64,000 bases of DNA from an uncultured Paracoccaceae bacterium. Its GTDB lineage: Bacteria; Pseudomonadota; Alphaproteobacteria; Rhodobacterales; Rhodobacteraceae. Shown here one piece after another: positions 55,901 to 64,000 of this stretch; positions within the stretch are counted from its first letter, which is position 1; each line of letters begins with the position of its first letter. The position numbers were made by a program, and so were the translations under genes. A model generated the notes under the pieces. It saw only the letters and a list, made by a program, of their open reading frames with translations, had not been told where the DNA came from and did no database searches. The stretch covers positions 496,001 to 560,000 of the forward strand of contig CANMEQ010000002.1 in the NCBI GenBank assembly GCA_947497065.1, read 5' to 3'.

Positions 55901-57108
55901 CCCTCTGCCTCCTGATAGGTGGGCGCGACCAGCACGCCATCAATCACATATTCTTGGCCTACGATGATCACATCCACCTGCGGGGGCAGGCCGGTGACCC
56001 AAATGCCATCAATCGTGTCACGCAAAACCGTGACAGGCATGAACCGGGCGATGTTCGCACTGTCGACGGCGCGAATGCCAATGGTGCCATCGTTGTCCAA
56101 CGTAAGCGAGGAAGCGGGCAGAAGGTGGGCCGACCGCCCTTCGGATTGGATCAATATTTCAGCCGTCTGACCGTCACGGATGGTGAGATCCGGGTTTGGG
56201 ACACGGACCTCAACGCGAAAGGTGCGTGTTTGCTCATCTGCGGATCGCGACAGAAATGTAACCTCGCCGGTGATCTGTTCGCCGGTGATCAGCCGCGCAC
56301 CTGCGGCGGACCCTACGCTGATTTGGGCGACGTTGGCTTCGGGGACAAAGCCAACCAATTTGATGGGGTCCAACTGGATCACCGTGGCACAGGGGCTGCC
56401 CGGTTGCATCAAGGTTCCCAATTCAGCGGTGTCTGATTCCAGCAATCCCGAAAACGGTGCGTTAATTTTCAGCCGTTCGATTTCCCGTTCAGCCGCCAAA
56501 ACAGCCGCCTGTGCGGATTCAATCCCAGCCTCCGCCGATACGATGCCAGAGCTGGCCCGTTGCAGCGCCGCGTTTGCGGCCTCCAATGCGGCTTCGGCGC
56601 TGATCCGGCGGGTCTCAGATGCAAAGCCATCCTGGCTGAGGGATTGAGCCACATTCAGGTTGATTTCAGCCTCGCGCACGCGGGCCGTTGCCTCGGCGAC
56701 TGTGGCTTGCGCCTGCGGTGTGCCGCCTTGGGCTTCGGTGTAGCGGGCGTTGGCTTCGGCCAGCTGCGCCATGCGCGTGCCCGGGTCCAATTCGCAGAGC
56801 AAGTCACCTGCATTCACAAAGGTGCCCTTGCGAATAGGCTCAGAGACGACTTGCCCCATTGTTTCGGAGGCGACCAAAACCTGCCGTGCAGCTTCTGTAC
56901 GACCGCGCAAAACCACGGCGTTGTCTACGGTCTCGGCAGTGGACGTGAGTGCCACCACGCTGACGGGGTTCAGTGTGTCTTCTTCAGCCGCGCTGTCCGC
57001 CTCGCGCGGTTCAGCTTGTGCAAAGGCCAGCAGCGCATCCCGCTCAAACACCAATGCGTATAGGACAGCGGACACGATGATCGCGGTGAGGAGGGGCATA
57101 AGGCGCAT
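55897..57108 (-). CDS. RND efflux periplasmic adaptor (membrane fusion protein)
   Basis: Links the RND pump to an outer-membrane channel. The 403-residue protein has an N-terminal membrane anchor (about 6-20), a barrel-sandwich hybrid half (VLRGRTEAARQVLVASETMG, LCELDPGTRMAQLAEANARY in part), a long hairpin (LNVAQSLSQDGFASETRRISAEAALEAANAALQRA in part) and the matching second half (INAPFSGLLESDTAELGT). It overlaps the pump gene (ATGA). No outer-membrane factor or TetR regulator is next to the pair. Confidence 0.93.
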   Translation of the reverse strand: MRLMPLLTAIIVSAVLYALVFERDALLAFAQAEPREADSAAEEDTLNPVSVVALTSTAETVDNAVVLRGRTEAARQVLVASETMGQVVSEPIRKGTFVNAGDLLCELDPGTRMAQLAEANARYTEAQGGTPQAQATVAEATARVREAEINLNVAQSLSQDGFASETRRISAEAALEAANAALQRASSGIVSAEAGIESAQAAVLAAEREIERLKINAPFSGLLESDTAELGTLMQPGSPCATVIQLDPIKLVGFVPEANVAQISVGSAAGARLITGEQITGEVTFLSRSADEQTRTFRVEVRVPNPDLTIRDGQTAEILIQSEGRSAHLLPASSLTLDNDGTIGIRAVDSANIARFMPVTVLRDTIDGIWVTGLPPQVDVIIVGQEYVIDGVLVAPTYQEAEG

Positions 57109-57165
57109 GTTCAGGACTCGCGGAAATTGGTTAATCTATGACGTAGGGTTATTCTGTTTACGCTA

Positions 57166-57177
57166 AACTGACCAGTT
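57166..57177. promoter_or_regulatory. inverted repeat upstream of the RND adaptor
   Basis: AACTG-AC-CAGTT is a perfect 12-base inverted repeat in the 233-base divergent gap between the RND adaptor and the yfgM-like gene. An overlapping CTGA-N5-TCAG is at 57168-57180. It could be an operator for an efflux regulator encoded elsewhere. Only the symmetry is seen. Confidence 0.35.
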
Positions 57178-57341
57178 CAGATTAAAGAAATATTGCCGCA
57201 GCTGCAATGGAAAAATGTTAATGTCTTTAACTTCCGCGCGCATGGTCAATTTTTGCTCTTTCACAGTATCTGGCGTGCGCGGCTCTTGCCCCCCTTTGCT
57301 GCTTCAAGATAAGAGGGGCGTTGAAATGATATGAGGCAAAG

Positions 57342-58034
57342 ATGAGCAATCCAGACTCCTTTATCGACGAAGTCAGCGAAGAGGTCCGCAAAGACCAGCT
57401 GTTCGGATACATGCGGAAATACGGATGGATCGCCGTTTTGGTGGTGCTGTTGGCCGTAGGCGGCACCGCTTTTGTGGAATACCGGAAGGCTCAAGCCACC
57501 CAAACTGCACAGGCCACAGGCGATGAAATTCTGGCTGCCTTGGAAATCGATGACGATGCAGACCGCGCTGCGGCCCTTTCCGCAATTGAGGTTGACGGGG
57601 GCGCAGGCGCAATCACGGGCCTGCTCGCGGCCTCGAACCTCACCGAAACCGGTGATCTGGACGGCGCAGTCGCAACATTGAATGAGGTCGCATTGCGAGA
57701 GGACGCACCCGAAATTTACCGCGATATTGCCGCGTTGAAATCTGCGATGGTGGCGGACGGTGGTTTGCCAGACACAGACCGACGCGCCATTCTCGACAGA
57801 CTGGCCGTGCCGGGTGGGGCGTTCCGCTTGTTGGCGCAAGAGCAACTGGCGTTGATGGATATTCAAAACGGCGAGATTGAGCGCGCGCTAGAGCAATACA
57901 GCGCGATCGCACAAGACGCTGAGGTCACTGGGGGCTTGCGTGATCGGGCGTTCAGCATGATTGTGGCATTGGACGGTGATCTGGAGGCTCTCATCGGGGG
58001 GCTCATCGGCATTTCCGCTGACGGCGACCAATAA
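57342..58034 (+). CDS. YfgM-like tetratricopeptide-repeat membrane protein
   Basis: A 230-residue protein with an N-terminal cytoplasmic part (NPDSFIDEVSEEVRKDQLF), one membrane helix (about 30-46) and a helical periplasmic TPR-like domain (about 60-225). It matches the YfgM/DUF2133-type architecture (FGYMRKYGWIAVLVVLLAVGG in part). E. coli YfgM is an ancillary SecYEG factor that works with PpiD. Here the next genes are bamB and der, the same order as in E. coli, which supports the call. Confidence 0.85.
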   Translation: MSNPDSFIDEVSEEVRKDQLFGYMRKYGWIAVLVVLLAVGGTAFVEYRKAQATQTAQATGDEILAALEIDDDADRAAALSAIEVDGGAGAITGLLAASNLTETGDLDGAVATLNEVALREDAPEIYRDIAALKSAMVADGGLPDTDRRAILDRLAVPGGAFRLLAQEQLALMDIQNGEIERALEQYSAIAQDAEVTGGLRDRAFSMIVALDGDLEALIGGLIGISADGDQ

Positions 58035-58055
58035 ACCCGCAAAGGGGGAGGCGAC

Positions 58056-59393
58056 ATGACAGGCATGAAGACATCCAAACGGGGCGCTCTACGACCTTCG
58101 GTTTTTGGTCTTTTAGCAGCAACCAGTATTCTGGCCGCGTGCGCCGAGAAAGATGTGATCTTGCCCGGTGATCGGGTCGGCATCCGCGGTGAAACCTTGG
58201 AAACGCAGGTCGCGCTGAACGAAGCACGCCCAATCGCTCTGCAAGCCGCCGTACAAAACGCCGATTGGACCCACCGCAATGGCGGCCCAACCCACAAGGC
58301 GTCTCACCCTGCGTTGAACCCATCGCTTACCCAGCTCTTCGCGACCAATATTGGCGCCGGAAACTCACGCCGGTTGCGGATCACTGCCGATCCCGTTGTG
58401 TCAGCTGGCCGCATTTTCACTCTGGATTCCCAAAGCCAATTGGTCGCGACATCCGTTGCAGGCGAAACCCTGTGGTCGCGCGATCTTATCCCTGCGACAG
58501 ACAACCAGCGGGACGCGTCCGGTGGCGGGGTGGCAGCGGCGGCAAATGTTGTTTTGGCCACAACCGGATTTGGTGAAGTGGTCGCGTTGGACCCTGCGTC
58601 AGGCGGCGAAATCTGGCGTCAGGACTTGGACGCACCAGGCACTTCAGCACCAACGATTCGTGGCGATTTGGCCTATGTCGTGGCACGCGACGGTCGGGCG
58701 TGGGCGCTTGAATTGGGCAGCGGACGGATTCGCTGGACCCATTCTAGCACCGTACCGGTTTCGAACTTTTCAGGCGGTGCAGGGGCTGCCGTCTCTGACG
58801 ATTTTGCAATTTTCCCGTTTCCAACAGGCGAAGTGCTGGCCGCATTTCCTGATGGCGGCTTGCGTCGTTGGTCGACAGTTGTGACCGGCCAACGCCCCGG
58901 ACAGGCCGCATCGACGATCTCAGATATCGCCGGTGATCCCGTTATTGATGGCAACCGCGTTTATGTTGGCAACGTGTCGGGGCGGGTTGTGGCCTTGGAA
59001 ATCGCCAATGGCGACCGCATCTGGACCGCGACTGAAGGCGCTGTCGGCCCTGTTTGGCCTGCAGGGGATTCCGTATTTTTGGTCAATGATTTGAGCGAGT
59101 TAATCCGTTTGGATGATGCCGACGGATCCGCAATCTGGCGCGTGGCTTTGCCTGGCTTCGAAGAAACCCGTGAACGTCGTCAAAAAACCCGCTTCGCGCA
59201 TTACGGCCCGATCTTGGCCGGTGGGCGTTTGATTGTTGCGTCAAGCGACGGTGTGTTGCGCCAATTCGATCCGGTGTCTGGTGCGTTGATCGGGACGGTC
59301 GATATCCCGGGCGGCGCCGCATCAAACCCTGTCGTGGCTGGTGGCACGCTCTATGTCGTCACAGGCCGCGGTCAGTTGATGGCTTTCCGTTAA
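58056..59393 (+). CDS. bamB: outer membrane protein assembly factor BamB
   Basis: Lipoprotein of the BAM complex that folds outer-membrane proteins. The 445-residue protein has a signal with lipobox (SILAAC, Cys32) and then an eight-bladed beta-propeller of PQQ-like repeats: GRIFTLDSQSQLVATSVAG, VVALDPASGGEIWRQD, GRAWALELGSGRIRW and RVVALEIANGDRIW are visible blades. ATG 58056 is preceded by GGGGGAGG. The adjacent yfgM-like and der genes are conserved neighbours. Confidence 0.92.
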   Translation: MTGMKTSKRGALRPSVFGLLAATSILAACAEKDVILPGDRVGIRGETLETQVALNEARPIALQAAVQNADWTHRNGGPTHKASHPALNPSLTQLFATNIGAGNSRRLRITADPVVSAGRIFTLDSQSQLVATSVAGETLWSRDLIPATDNQRDASGGGVAAAANVVLATTGFGEVVALDPASGGEIWRQDLDAPGTSAPTIRGDLAYVVARDGRAWALELGSGRIRWTHSSTVPVSNFSGGAGAAVSDDFAIFPFPTGEVLAAFPDGGLRRWSTVVTGQRPGQAASTISDIAGDPVIDGNRVYVGNVSGRVVALEIANGDRIWTATEGAVGPVWPAGDSVFLVNDLSELIRLDDADGSAIWRVALPGFEETRERRQKTRFAHYGPILAGGRLIVASSDGVLRQFDPVSGALIGTVDIPGGAASNPVVAGGTLYVVTGRGQLMAFR

Positions 59394-59442
59394 ACCCGAA
59401 AGGGTATAGAGGGCTGCACTTAACCCTTAAAAGGTCGCAGAT

Positions 59443-60933
59443 ATGTCCTTCACACTTGCCATTGTGGGCCGCCCGAATGTTGGCAAATCCACGTTGTTTA
59501 ACCGTCTCGTCGGCAAAAAGCTGGCTTTGGTCGACGACCAACCAGGCGTCACGCGCGATTTGCGCGAAGGGGCTGCGCGTTTGGGCGATCTGCGGTTCAC
59601 GGTGATCGACACCGCTGGCTTGGAAGAGGCGACAGACGAATCTTTGCAAGGCCGCATGCGCCGCTTGACCGAACGCGCTGTTGAAATGGCAGACATTTGT
59701 TTGTTCATGTATGACGGCCGAACAGGCGTGATGCCCGCCGACGAAGTCTTCGCTGACATTTTGCGCCGGAAGAATGCGAACGTCATTTTGGCGGCCAACA
59801 AATCCGAAGGCAAAGCAGCGGACGCAGGCGTATTGGAGGGGTTCAACCTCGGCTTGGGCGAACCGATCCGTTTGTCTGCCGAGCATGGCGAAGGTTTGGG
59901 TGAGCTCTACGATGTTTTGATGCCGCTTTCTGATGAATTCGAGGAACGCGCTGCGGCGGATGCGCCTGACACAGACGTGGATGTTGAAGAGGGCGACGAG
60001 GACGAAGGTCCGCGCGTGCCGACCAAATCAAAGCCGTTGCAGATTGCCGTTGTGGGCCGCCCGAACGCGGGTAAATCCACATTGATCAATAAAATCCTTG
60101 GGGAGGACCGTTTGCTGACGGGCCCCGAGGCTGGCATCACCCGCGATGCGATTTCGGTGCAAATGGATTGGGAAACATCTTCCTCGTCCGTACCAGTTCG
60201 TATTTTTGACACGGCCGGGATGCGCAAACGTGCCAAGGTTCAGGAAAAGCTTGAGAAACTATCCGTGTCTGACGGATTGCGCGCTGTGAAGTTTGCTGAG
60301 GTCGTGGTTGTTCTTCTCGACGTGGAGATCCCGTTTGAACAGCAGGATTTGCGTATCGCCGATCTGGCCGAACGCGAAGGCCGTGCGGTTGTCTTGGCCG
60401 TCAACAAGTGGGACGTTGAAGACGAAAAGCAAGCAAAGCTGAAGGAATTGAAAGAACAGTTTGAGCGTCTGTTGCCACAGCTGCGTGGCGCGCCGCTGAT
60501 CACTGTTTCTGCCAAAACAGGCCGTGGTTTGGACCGCTTGCAAGAAGCTATTTTGCGAGCCCATGAAGTTTGGAACCGCCGTATCACGACCTCCCAATTG
60601 AACCGTTGGCTGCTTGGCATGACCGAAGCGCACCCGCCCCCCGCCCCAGGCGGCCGCCGGATTAAAATGCGGTACATGACACAGGTAAAAACACGCCCAC
60701 CGGGCTTCGTTGTGATGTGTTCCCACCCGGATATGCTGCCCGAAAGCTATTCGCGGTATTTGGTGAACGGGTTGCGTTTGGATTTCGATATGCCGGGCAC
60801 ACCCATCCGCCTGCATTTCCGGTCACAAGCGGACAAGAACCCCTATAAAAACAACACGAAATCAACTCCGTCTCGTTTGCGCAAGCACCTTGGTAAGGCG
60901 CCTGCAGACCAAAAGAAACGGTTTAGGGGCTAG
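59443..60933 (+). CDS. der: GTPase Der
   Basis: Ribosome-assembly GTPase with two GTP-binding domains. The 496-residue protein has G1 motifs GRPNVGKST (about 8-16) and GRPNAGKST (about 206-214), DTAG motifs in each domain, NKSEG and NKWD specificity motifs, and a C-terminal KH-like domain ending [12 protein letters not shown]. This two-domain layout identifies Der. An acidic insert (VEEGDEDEG) joins the two G domains. Its stop overlaps the opposing TspO-like stop by the shared CTAG. Confidence 0.96.
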   Translation: MSFTLAIVGRPNVGKSTLFNRLVGKKLALVDDQPGVTRDLREGAARLGDLRFTVIDTAGLEEATDESLQGRMRRLTERAVEMADICLFMYDGRTGVMPADEVFADILRRKNANVILAANKSEGKAADAGVLEGFNLGLGEPIRLSAEHGEGLGELYDVLMPLSDEFEERAAADAPDTDVDVEEGDEDEGPRVPTKSKPLQIAVVGRPNAGKSTLINKILGEDRLLTGPEAGITRDAISVQMDWETSSSSVPVRIFDTAGMRKRAKVQEKLEKLSVSDGLRAVKFAEVVVVLLDVEIPFEQQDLRIADLAEREGRAVVLAVNKWDVEDEKQAKLKELKEQFERLLPQLRGAPLITVSAKTGRGLDRLQEAILRAHEVWNRRITTSQLNRWLLGMTEAHPPPAPGGRRIKMRYMTQVKTRPPGFVVMCSHPDMLPESYSRYLVNGLRLDFDMPGTPIRLHFRSQADKNPYKNNTKSTPSRLRKHLGKAPADQKKRFRG

Positions 60934-61634
60934 GCTTTAGCTGATATTTGCTGGCGCAACAAAAGCGCCAGCATGACGAGCGCGCCTGCGGTGGCCATCA
61001 TACCGACGCCGTTCGTGAGGCCATTTGCCACAACAATGCCGATCAACGCCCAAATCAATGTCGCTCCATATGCAGGCGCCTGTGGGGTTTTGGCTTGCAC
61101 AGCCAAGGCCACGGCGAGGGCCGCGAGGATACCCGCATAGGCCCAGCCGACTTGGTCAAATAAAACGCCATACCCGGCAAGTGTCGTGCCAATAGAGACG
61201 AATGAAGCGGCGGTGAGCCAGCCCGCATAGATCGCCACAGGCGTTTGCGCCCACCTACGATCAAACGAGGGCGCACGGTGCAATGCCAGTAAGGCGGGCA
61301 GTGCCATTGCGATAATCAAAACAGTCGCAGCGATAGCCGATTGGTTCGCAACCCAGAGCCACGGCGTGCCTAAAGCAAGGCTGACAACCAGCGGTAGGCG
61401 CATAACGTCCCATGCGGGATCGGTTGCACGCTTCCATATCCCGAACCCAGCCGAAACGACGAGCCAGGCATAGATCAGCCCCCAGATAGAGAACGCATAG
61501 CCCGCAGGCTGAATCGGGGGATCAAGCTGCGGGATGGGCAATTGGTCAGCTTCAAAACCGGTGAACGGGCTGGTGATGAAGGGAGAGCCAACGAAAGTTA
61601 GCGTGAAGATCACTGTGAGTAGGGCGCGGGTCAT
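60930..61634 (-). CDS. TspO/MBR-related membrane protein
   Basis: A 234-residue polytopic protein with about six to seven helices. It has the TspO-like pattern [18 protein letters not shown] and the Trp-bearing [11 protein letters not shown] region, resembling the tryptophan-rich sensory/TspO group but longer than classical TspO (about 160 residues). Ligand and function are therefore uncertain. The ATG at 61634 follows GAGAG. It converges on der with four bases of overlap (CTAG). Confidence 0.7.
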   Translation of the reverse strand: MTRALLTVIFTLTFVGSPFITSPFTGFEADQLPIPQLDPPIQPAGYAFSIWGLIYAWLVVSAGFGIWKRATDPAWDVMRLPLVVSLALGTPWLWVANQSAIAATVLIIAMALPALLALHRAPSFDRRWAQTPVAIYAGWLTAASFVSIGTTLAGYGVLFDQVGWAYAGILAALAVALAVQAKTPQAPAYGATLIWALIGIVVANGLTNGVGMMATAGALVMLALLLRQQISAKA

Positions 61635-61693
61635 AAATTTCTCTCGACTATTTGATCTTAAACGAGTGCAGGTGAGGTTTGGTTCACATTTAG

Positions 61694-61709
61694 GTCGGGA
61701 ACACCCGAC
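61694..61709. promoter_or_regulatory. inverted repeat between the TspO-like and DUF2235 genes
   Basis: GTCGGG-AACA-CCCGAC is a perfect 6-base stem with a 4-base loop in the 133-base divergent gap. TTGACC follows directly and might be a -35 element for the DUF2235 gene. An operator is possible; this is inference. Confidence 0.35.
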
Positions 61710-61767
61710 TTGACCCAGCGGCACCTGATGTTTGATCGTTGTTTTATCTTGGAAAAAGGGGATGCAG

Positions 61768-63033
61768 ATGAAACGGATTGTGATCTTCATCGATGGCACA
61801 TGGAACCGGCCAGATGCGGAATACCCAACGAATGTGGTGCGACTGGCGCGCTGCGTTCAGCACCGCACAGACAGCGGGATGCCGCAGGTTGTTTTGTACA
61901 CTGCGGGTGTCGGTTCTGGGGCGGGGAACAATTGGTTGGGCCGAATAATGGACCGTGTGTTTGGCGGCACATTGGGGTGGGGCCTGTTGTCGATTATGGA
62001 AGATATGTATCGCCAATTGGTTTTCGCGTATGAGCCTGGCGATGAGATCATGGTGTTCGGGTTTTCGCGCGGGGGGTTTGCCGCACGGTCTTTGGTTGGG
62101 TTTATCCGGTCAGCGGGAATTTGCAGCCGCGAGAAGCTGCGCGATATCCCTTTGGCTGTCGAACGTTATGTCAGCCGCGCAGCGCAGACTCATCCGCGCA
62201 CCGAAGAAAGCTACGCCTTCCGGCTGGGGTTTTCACCCGATGTTGTTACCTCAAACGAAGAGCGCAAATGGCGGCAGCACAACGGGCATCGGCATGAGGA
62301 TGTTGTCGATCTGAAAATCGCCTATTTGGGGGTCTGGGACACGGTTAAGGCGTTGGGTTTGCCTGCAAAATTACCCTTCGCAGAACGGTTTAACCGCAAT
62401 TATGCGTTCCACGATGCTAAGCTGTCATCGATGGTGTTGGCCGCTAGGCATGCAATTTCTATTGATGAGAAACGGGCGACGTTTCCGGCGATGCCGTGGG
62501 ACAATATGCAGGATCTAAACATAAAATATGCCCATTTCGTGCCTGAATATCTTCAGCAGTGGTTTCCTGGAAATCACGGATCTGTTGGTGGTGGGGGCCG
62601 TCGGACAGGGCTGTCATCGATTTCGCTGAATTGGGTGATGCTGGGCGCGTCGAAGGCGGGGTTGGCGATTGATTGGCGGGCGTTTCGCGCTGTGGCCACA
62701 CGGTTTGATGTTACGGACCCGTTGGATAACAAGTTCGGGCCGGTGAAGATTGGGGCGCTGTTGAACAAGTGGACCGCCCATCGGGAAGGTCCACAGGAAA
62801 TTTCAGAATTGTCGATGGCCGCCGTGGACCGTGCCGCTGTTGATCCTGAGTATCGCAAGGGAGAGACATTGAGCAAAGTCTATGCGGACCTGTTCGAAAT
62901 GACTGAAAAACAAAGGGAAAATATGCGTGCGGCGCATCGTGAGGCAGATGGAGCATATTCCCATGCGCCGGGACAAGTGACATGGCCGGGCCCACCGCGG
63001 TGGGCCCAGACCGAAGCTGATTTAGGCGAGTGA
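61768..63033 (+). CDS. DUF2235 alpha/beta-hydrolase
   Basis: A 421-residue protein of the DUF2235 family, which includes the Tle1-type phospholipase effectors of type VI secretion. It has the nucleophile motif [11 protein letters not shown] (Ser100), the N-terminal [13 protein letters not shown] with the conserved GTWN, and a C-terminal helical half. Type VI genes are absent nearby, so a secreted effector role is not supported by context. ATG 61768 is preferred for spacing to AAAGGGG; ATG 61762 adds two residues. The last 12 bases overlap the 3' end of serS on the other strand. Confidence 0.85.
   Translation: MKRIVIFIDGTWNRPDAEYPTNVVRLARCVQHRTDSGMPQVVLYTAGVGSGAGNNWLGRIMDRVFGGTLGWGLLSIMEDMYRQLVFAYEPGDEIMVFGFSRGGFAARSLVGFIRSAGICSREKLRDIPLAVERYVSRAAQTHPRTEESYAFRLGFSPDVVTSNEERKWRQHNGHRHEDVVDLKIAYLGVWDTVKALGLPAKLPFAERFNRNYAFHDAKLSSMVLAARHAISIDEKRATFPAMPWDNMQDLNIKYAHFVPEYLQQWFPGNHGSVGGGGRRTGLSSISLNWVMLGASKAGLAIDWRAFRAVATRFDVTDPLDNKFGPVKIGALLNKWTAHREGPQEISELSMAAVDRAAVDPEYRKGETLSKVYADLFEMTEKQRENMRAAHREADGAYSHAPGQVTWPGPPRWAQTEADLGE
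62988..63007. repeat. 20-base perfect palindrome near the serS end
   Basis: GGGCCCACCG followed by CGGTGGGCCC forms a perfect, loop-less palindrome. It lies 15 bases past the serS stop on that strand and inside the end of the DUF2235 coding sequence. A very stable hairpin could form in either transcript; there is no T run after it on either strand. Confidence 0.6.
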
Positions 63034-64000
63034 GCCGTCAGCCGCGATGGTTGTTTTGCCACCCAAATAGGGGTGCAGCGCCGCTGGCAGGACAACTGAG
63101 CCATCGTCTTGCTGGCCGTTCTCAAGAACAGCGATCAAGCAGCGGCCGACGGCAAGGCCAGAGCCGTTGAGGGTGTGCAAGAATTGCGGCTTGCCACCTT
63201 CAACGGGCTTGAACCGGGCGTTCATGCGGCGGGCTTGGAAGTCGCCTGTGGTCGAGACAGAGCTGATTTCGCGGTAGGTGTTTTGACCGGGCAGCCATGC
63301 TTCGATGTCATAGGTGCGGCGTGCGCCGAAGCCCATATCGCCCGTGCACAGAATTACAGTTCTGTAAGGAACTTCAAGACGTTCCAAGATGTCTTCCGCG
63401 CAGCGTAGCATGCGTTTTTGTTCGGCGTCGCTCTCATCAGGGTGGGTGATCGATACCATTTCTACCTTTTCGAATTGGTGCTGACGCAGCATGCCCGATG
63501 TGTCGCGGCCCGCGCTGCCGGCTTCAGAACGGAAACACAGCGAATGGGCGGCGTAGCGGCGGGGGAGGGTCTCGGCGTCGACGACGTCGTTTGCGGCCAT
63601 GTAGGTCAGCGGAATTTCAGAGGTGGAGATCAGCCACATGCCTTCCTCAGTGCGGTAGGAATCCTCGGCGAATTTGGGCAATTTGTCTGTGCCGTACATC
63701 GCATCGTCGCGCACCAGAACGGGTGGGTTAACTTCGGTCAGGCCGTTGTCAGTAGTGTGCACGTCGAGCATGAATTGCGCCAGCGCGCGGTGAACGCGGG
63801 CCGCGGCACCGGTGAGGATAACAAAGCGGCTGCCAGAAATCTTGGCGGCTGTTTCAAAATCCATAGACGGTTTTACCGCTGGAATATCAAAGTGTTCCAG
63901 TGCGTTCGTGATGTCGCGCGGCGTGCCCCATTTGGAGATTTCAACGTTGTCGTCTTCGTCGGCCCCATCTGGAACATCATCGGCAGGCAGGTTTGGAATT
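63022..64000 (-). CDS. serS: seryl-tRNA synthetase, partial (N-terminus outside window)
   Basis: Charges serine onto tRNA-Ser and tRNA-Sec. About 325 C-terminal residues are visible; the N-terminal coiled-coil arm (roughly 105 residues) lies beyond position 64000. The first visible part [18 protein letters not shown] is typical SerRS text. The class II core shows motif 2 [20 protein letters not shown] and motif 3 [16 protein letters not shown]. The open frame continues to the end of the window without a stop. Its 3' end overlaps the DUF2235 gene by 12 bases. Confidence 0.95.
   Translation of the reverse strand, partial: IPNLPADDVPDGADEDDNVEISKWGTPRDITNALEHFDIPAVKPSMDFETAAKISGSRFVILTGAAARVHRALAQFMLDVHTTDNGLTEVNPPVLVRDDAMYGTDKLPKFAEDSYRTEEGMWLISTSEIPLTYMAANDVVDAETLPRRYAAHSLCFRSEAGSAGRDTSGMLRQHQFEKVEMVSITHPDESDAEQKRMLRCAEDILERLEVPYRTVILCTGDMGFGARRTYDIEAWLPGQNTYREISSVSTTGDFQARRMNARFKPVEGGKPQFLHTLNGSGLAVGRCLIAVLENGQQDDGSVVLPAALHPYLGGKTTIAADGSLA

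Noticed and set aside
61768..63033. Type VI effector-immunity pair
   Set aside because: No Tss, VgrG, PAAR or immunity gene is near; neighbours are der, a TspO-like gene and serS.
1..64000. CRISPR array, insertion sequence, prophage or genomic island
   Set aside because: No regularly spaced repeats, transposase, integrase or phage structural genes were seen, and gene order looks like conserved chromosome throughout.

Overview
The window reads as ordinary chromosome of a marine-type alphaproteobacterium of the order Rhodobacterales (Roseobacter/Rhodobacter relatives). The reasons are the 14-subunit nuo cluster interrupted by small extra genes of the kind reported as unidentified reading frames in Paracoccus and Rhodobacter, the monofunctional BirA + CoaX + RNase J tail of that cluster, the dnaB-alr / radA-cvpA-purF block, the tatABC and surE-pcm-nlpD blocks, and a Roseobacter-style Hint-domain protein. 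The family level is inference; no rRNA or tRNA gene was seen. No plasmid, phage, insertion sequence, CRISPR array or integration site was recognised.

Layout. 1-18354 (+): nuoB, C, D, E, F, G, H, I, J, K, L, M, N of respiratory complex I (nuoA must lie just before the window), with eight additional small genes between subunits. Two of these matter most: NuoE carries a long Pro/Ala/Lys linker ending in a helix-hairpin-helix-like domain, and the next gene encodes a two-helix membrane protein ending in the same domain. Two terminator-like hairpins flank that gene. 18356-21554 (+): birA, coaX, rnj. 21556-26680 (-): DUF2798 membrane protein, DEAD-box helicase, a conserved unknown, peptide chain release factor 3 and a Hint-domain protein. 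26796-29383: an atypical SDR and a lone ABC ATPase (+) running into a WYL/YafY-type regulator (-). 29582-32100 (+): tatABC plus a DUF815 ATPase. 32122-35580 (-): a LytM protein with a degenerate active site, pcm, surE and an SDR. 35621-40997 (-): small unknown, purF, cvpA, radA, PqiA-like protein, coiled-coil membrane protein. 41304-47417 (-): mlaF, mlaE, alr, dnaB, pyrE, pyrC. 47515-50067: two unknowns and glutaryl-CoA dehydrogenase. 50286-57108: an Atm1-type ABC exporter (+) and an RND efflux pair (-). 57342-60933 (+): yfgM-like, bamB, der. 60930-64000: TspO-like protein (-), DUF2235 hydrolase (+), and seryl-tRNA synthetase (-), which is cut by the window end.

How it fits together. Most of the window is core metabolism and envelope work: the NADH-driven proton pump, cofactor supply (biotin transfer, pantothenate phosphorylation), RNA turnover, Tat export, envelope maintenance (LytM factor, Mla lipid transport, BamB, RND efflux), purine and pyrimidine synthesis and replication. 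Convergent genes are packed extremely tightly: five pairs share, abut or nearly abut their stop codons, and two of these junctions are perfect palindromes.

I did not find a convincing new defence or mobile system. The most interesting undescribed material is the set of accessory genes in the nuo cluster, especially the shared helix-hairpin-helix domain, along with several intergenic inverted or direct repeats that look like operators. All family names are assigned from recognisable motifs and memory; no database search was run.
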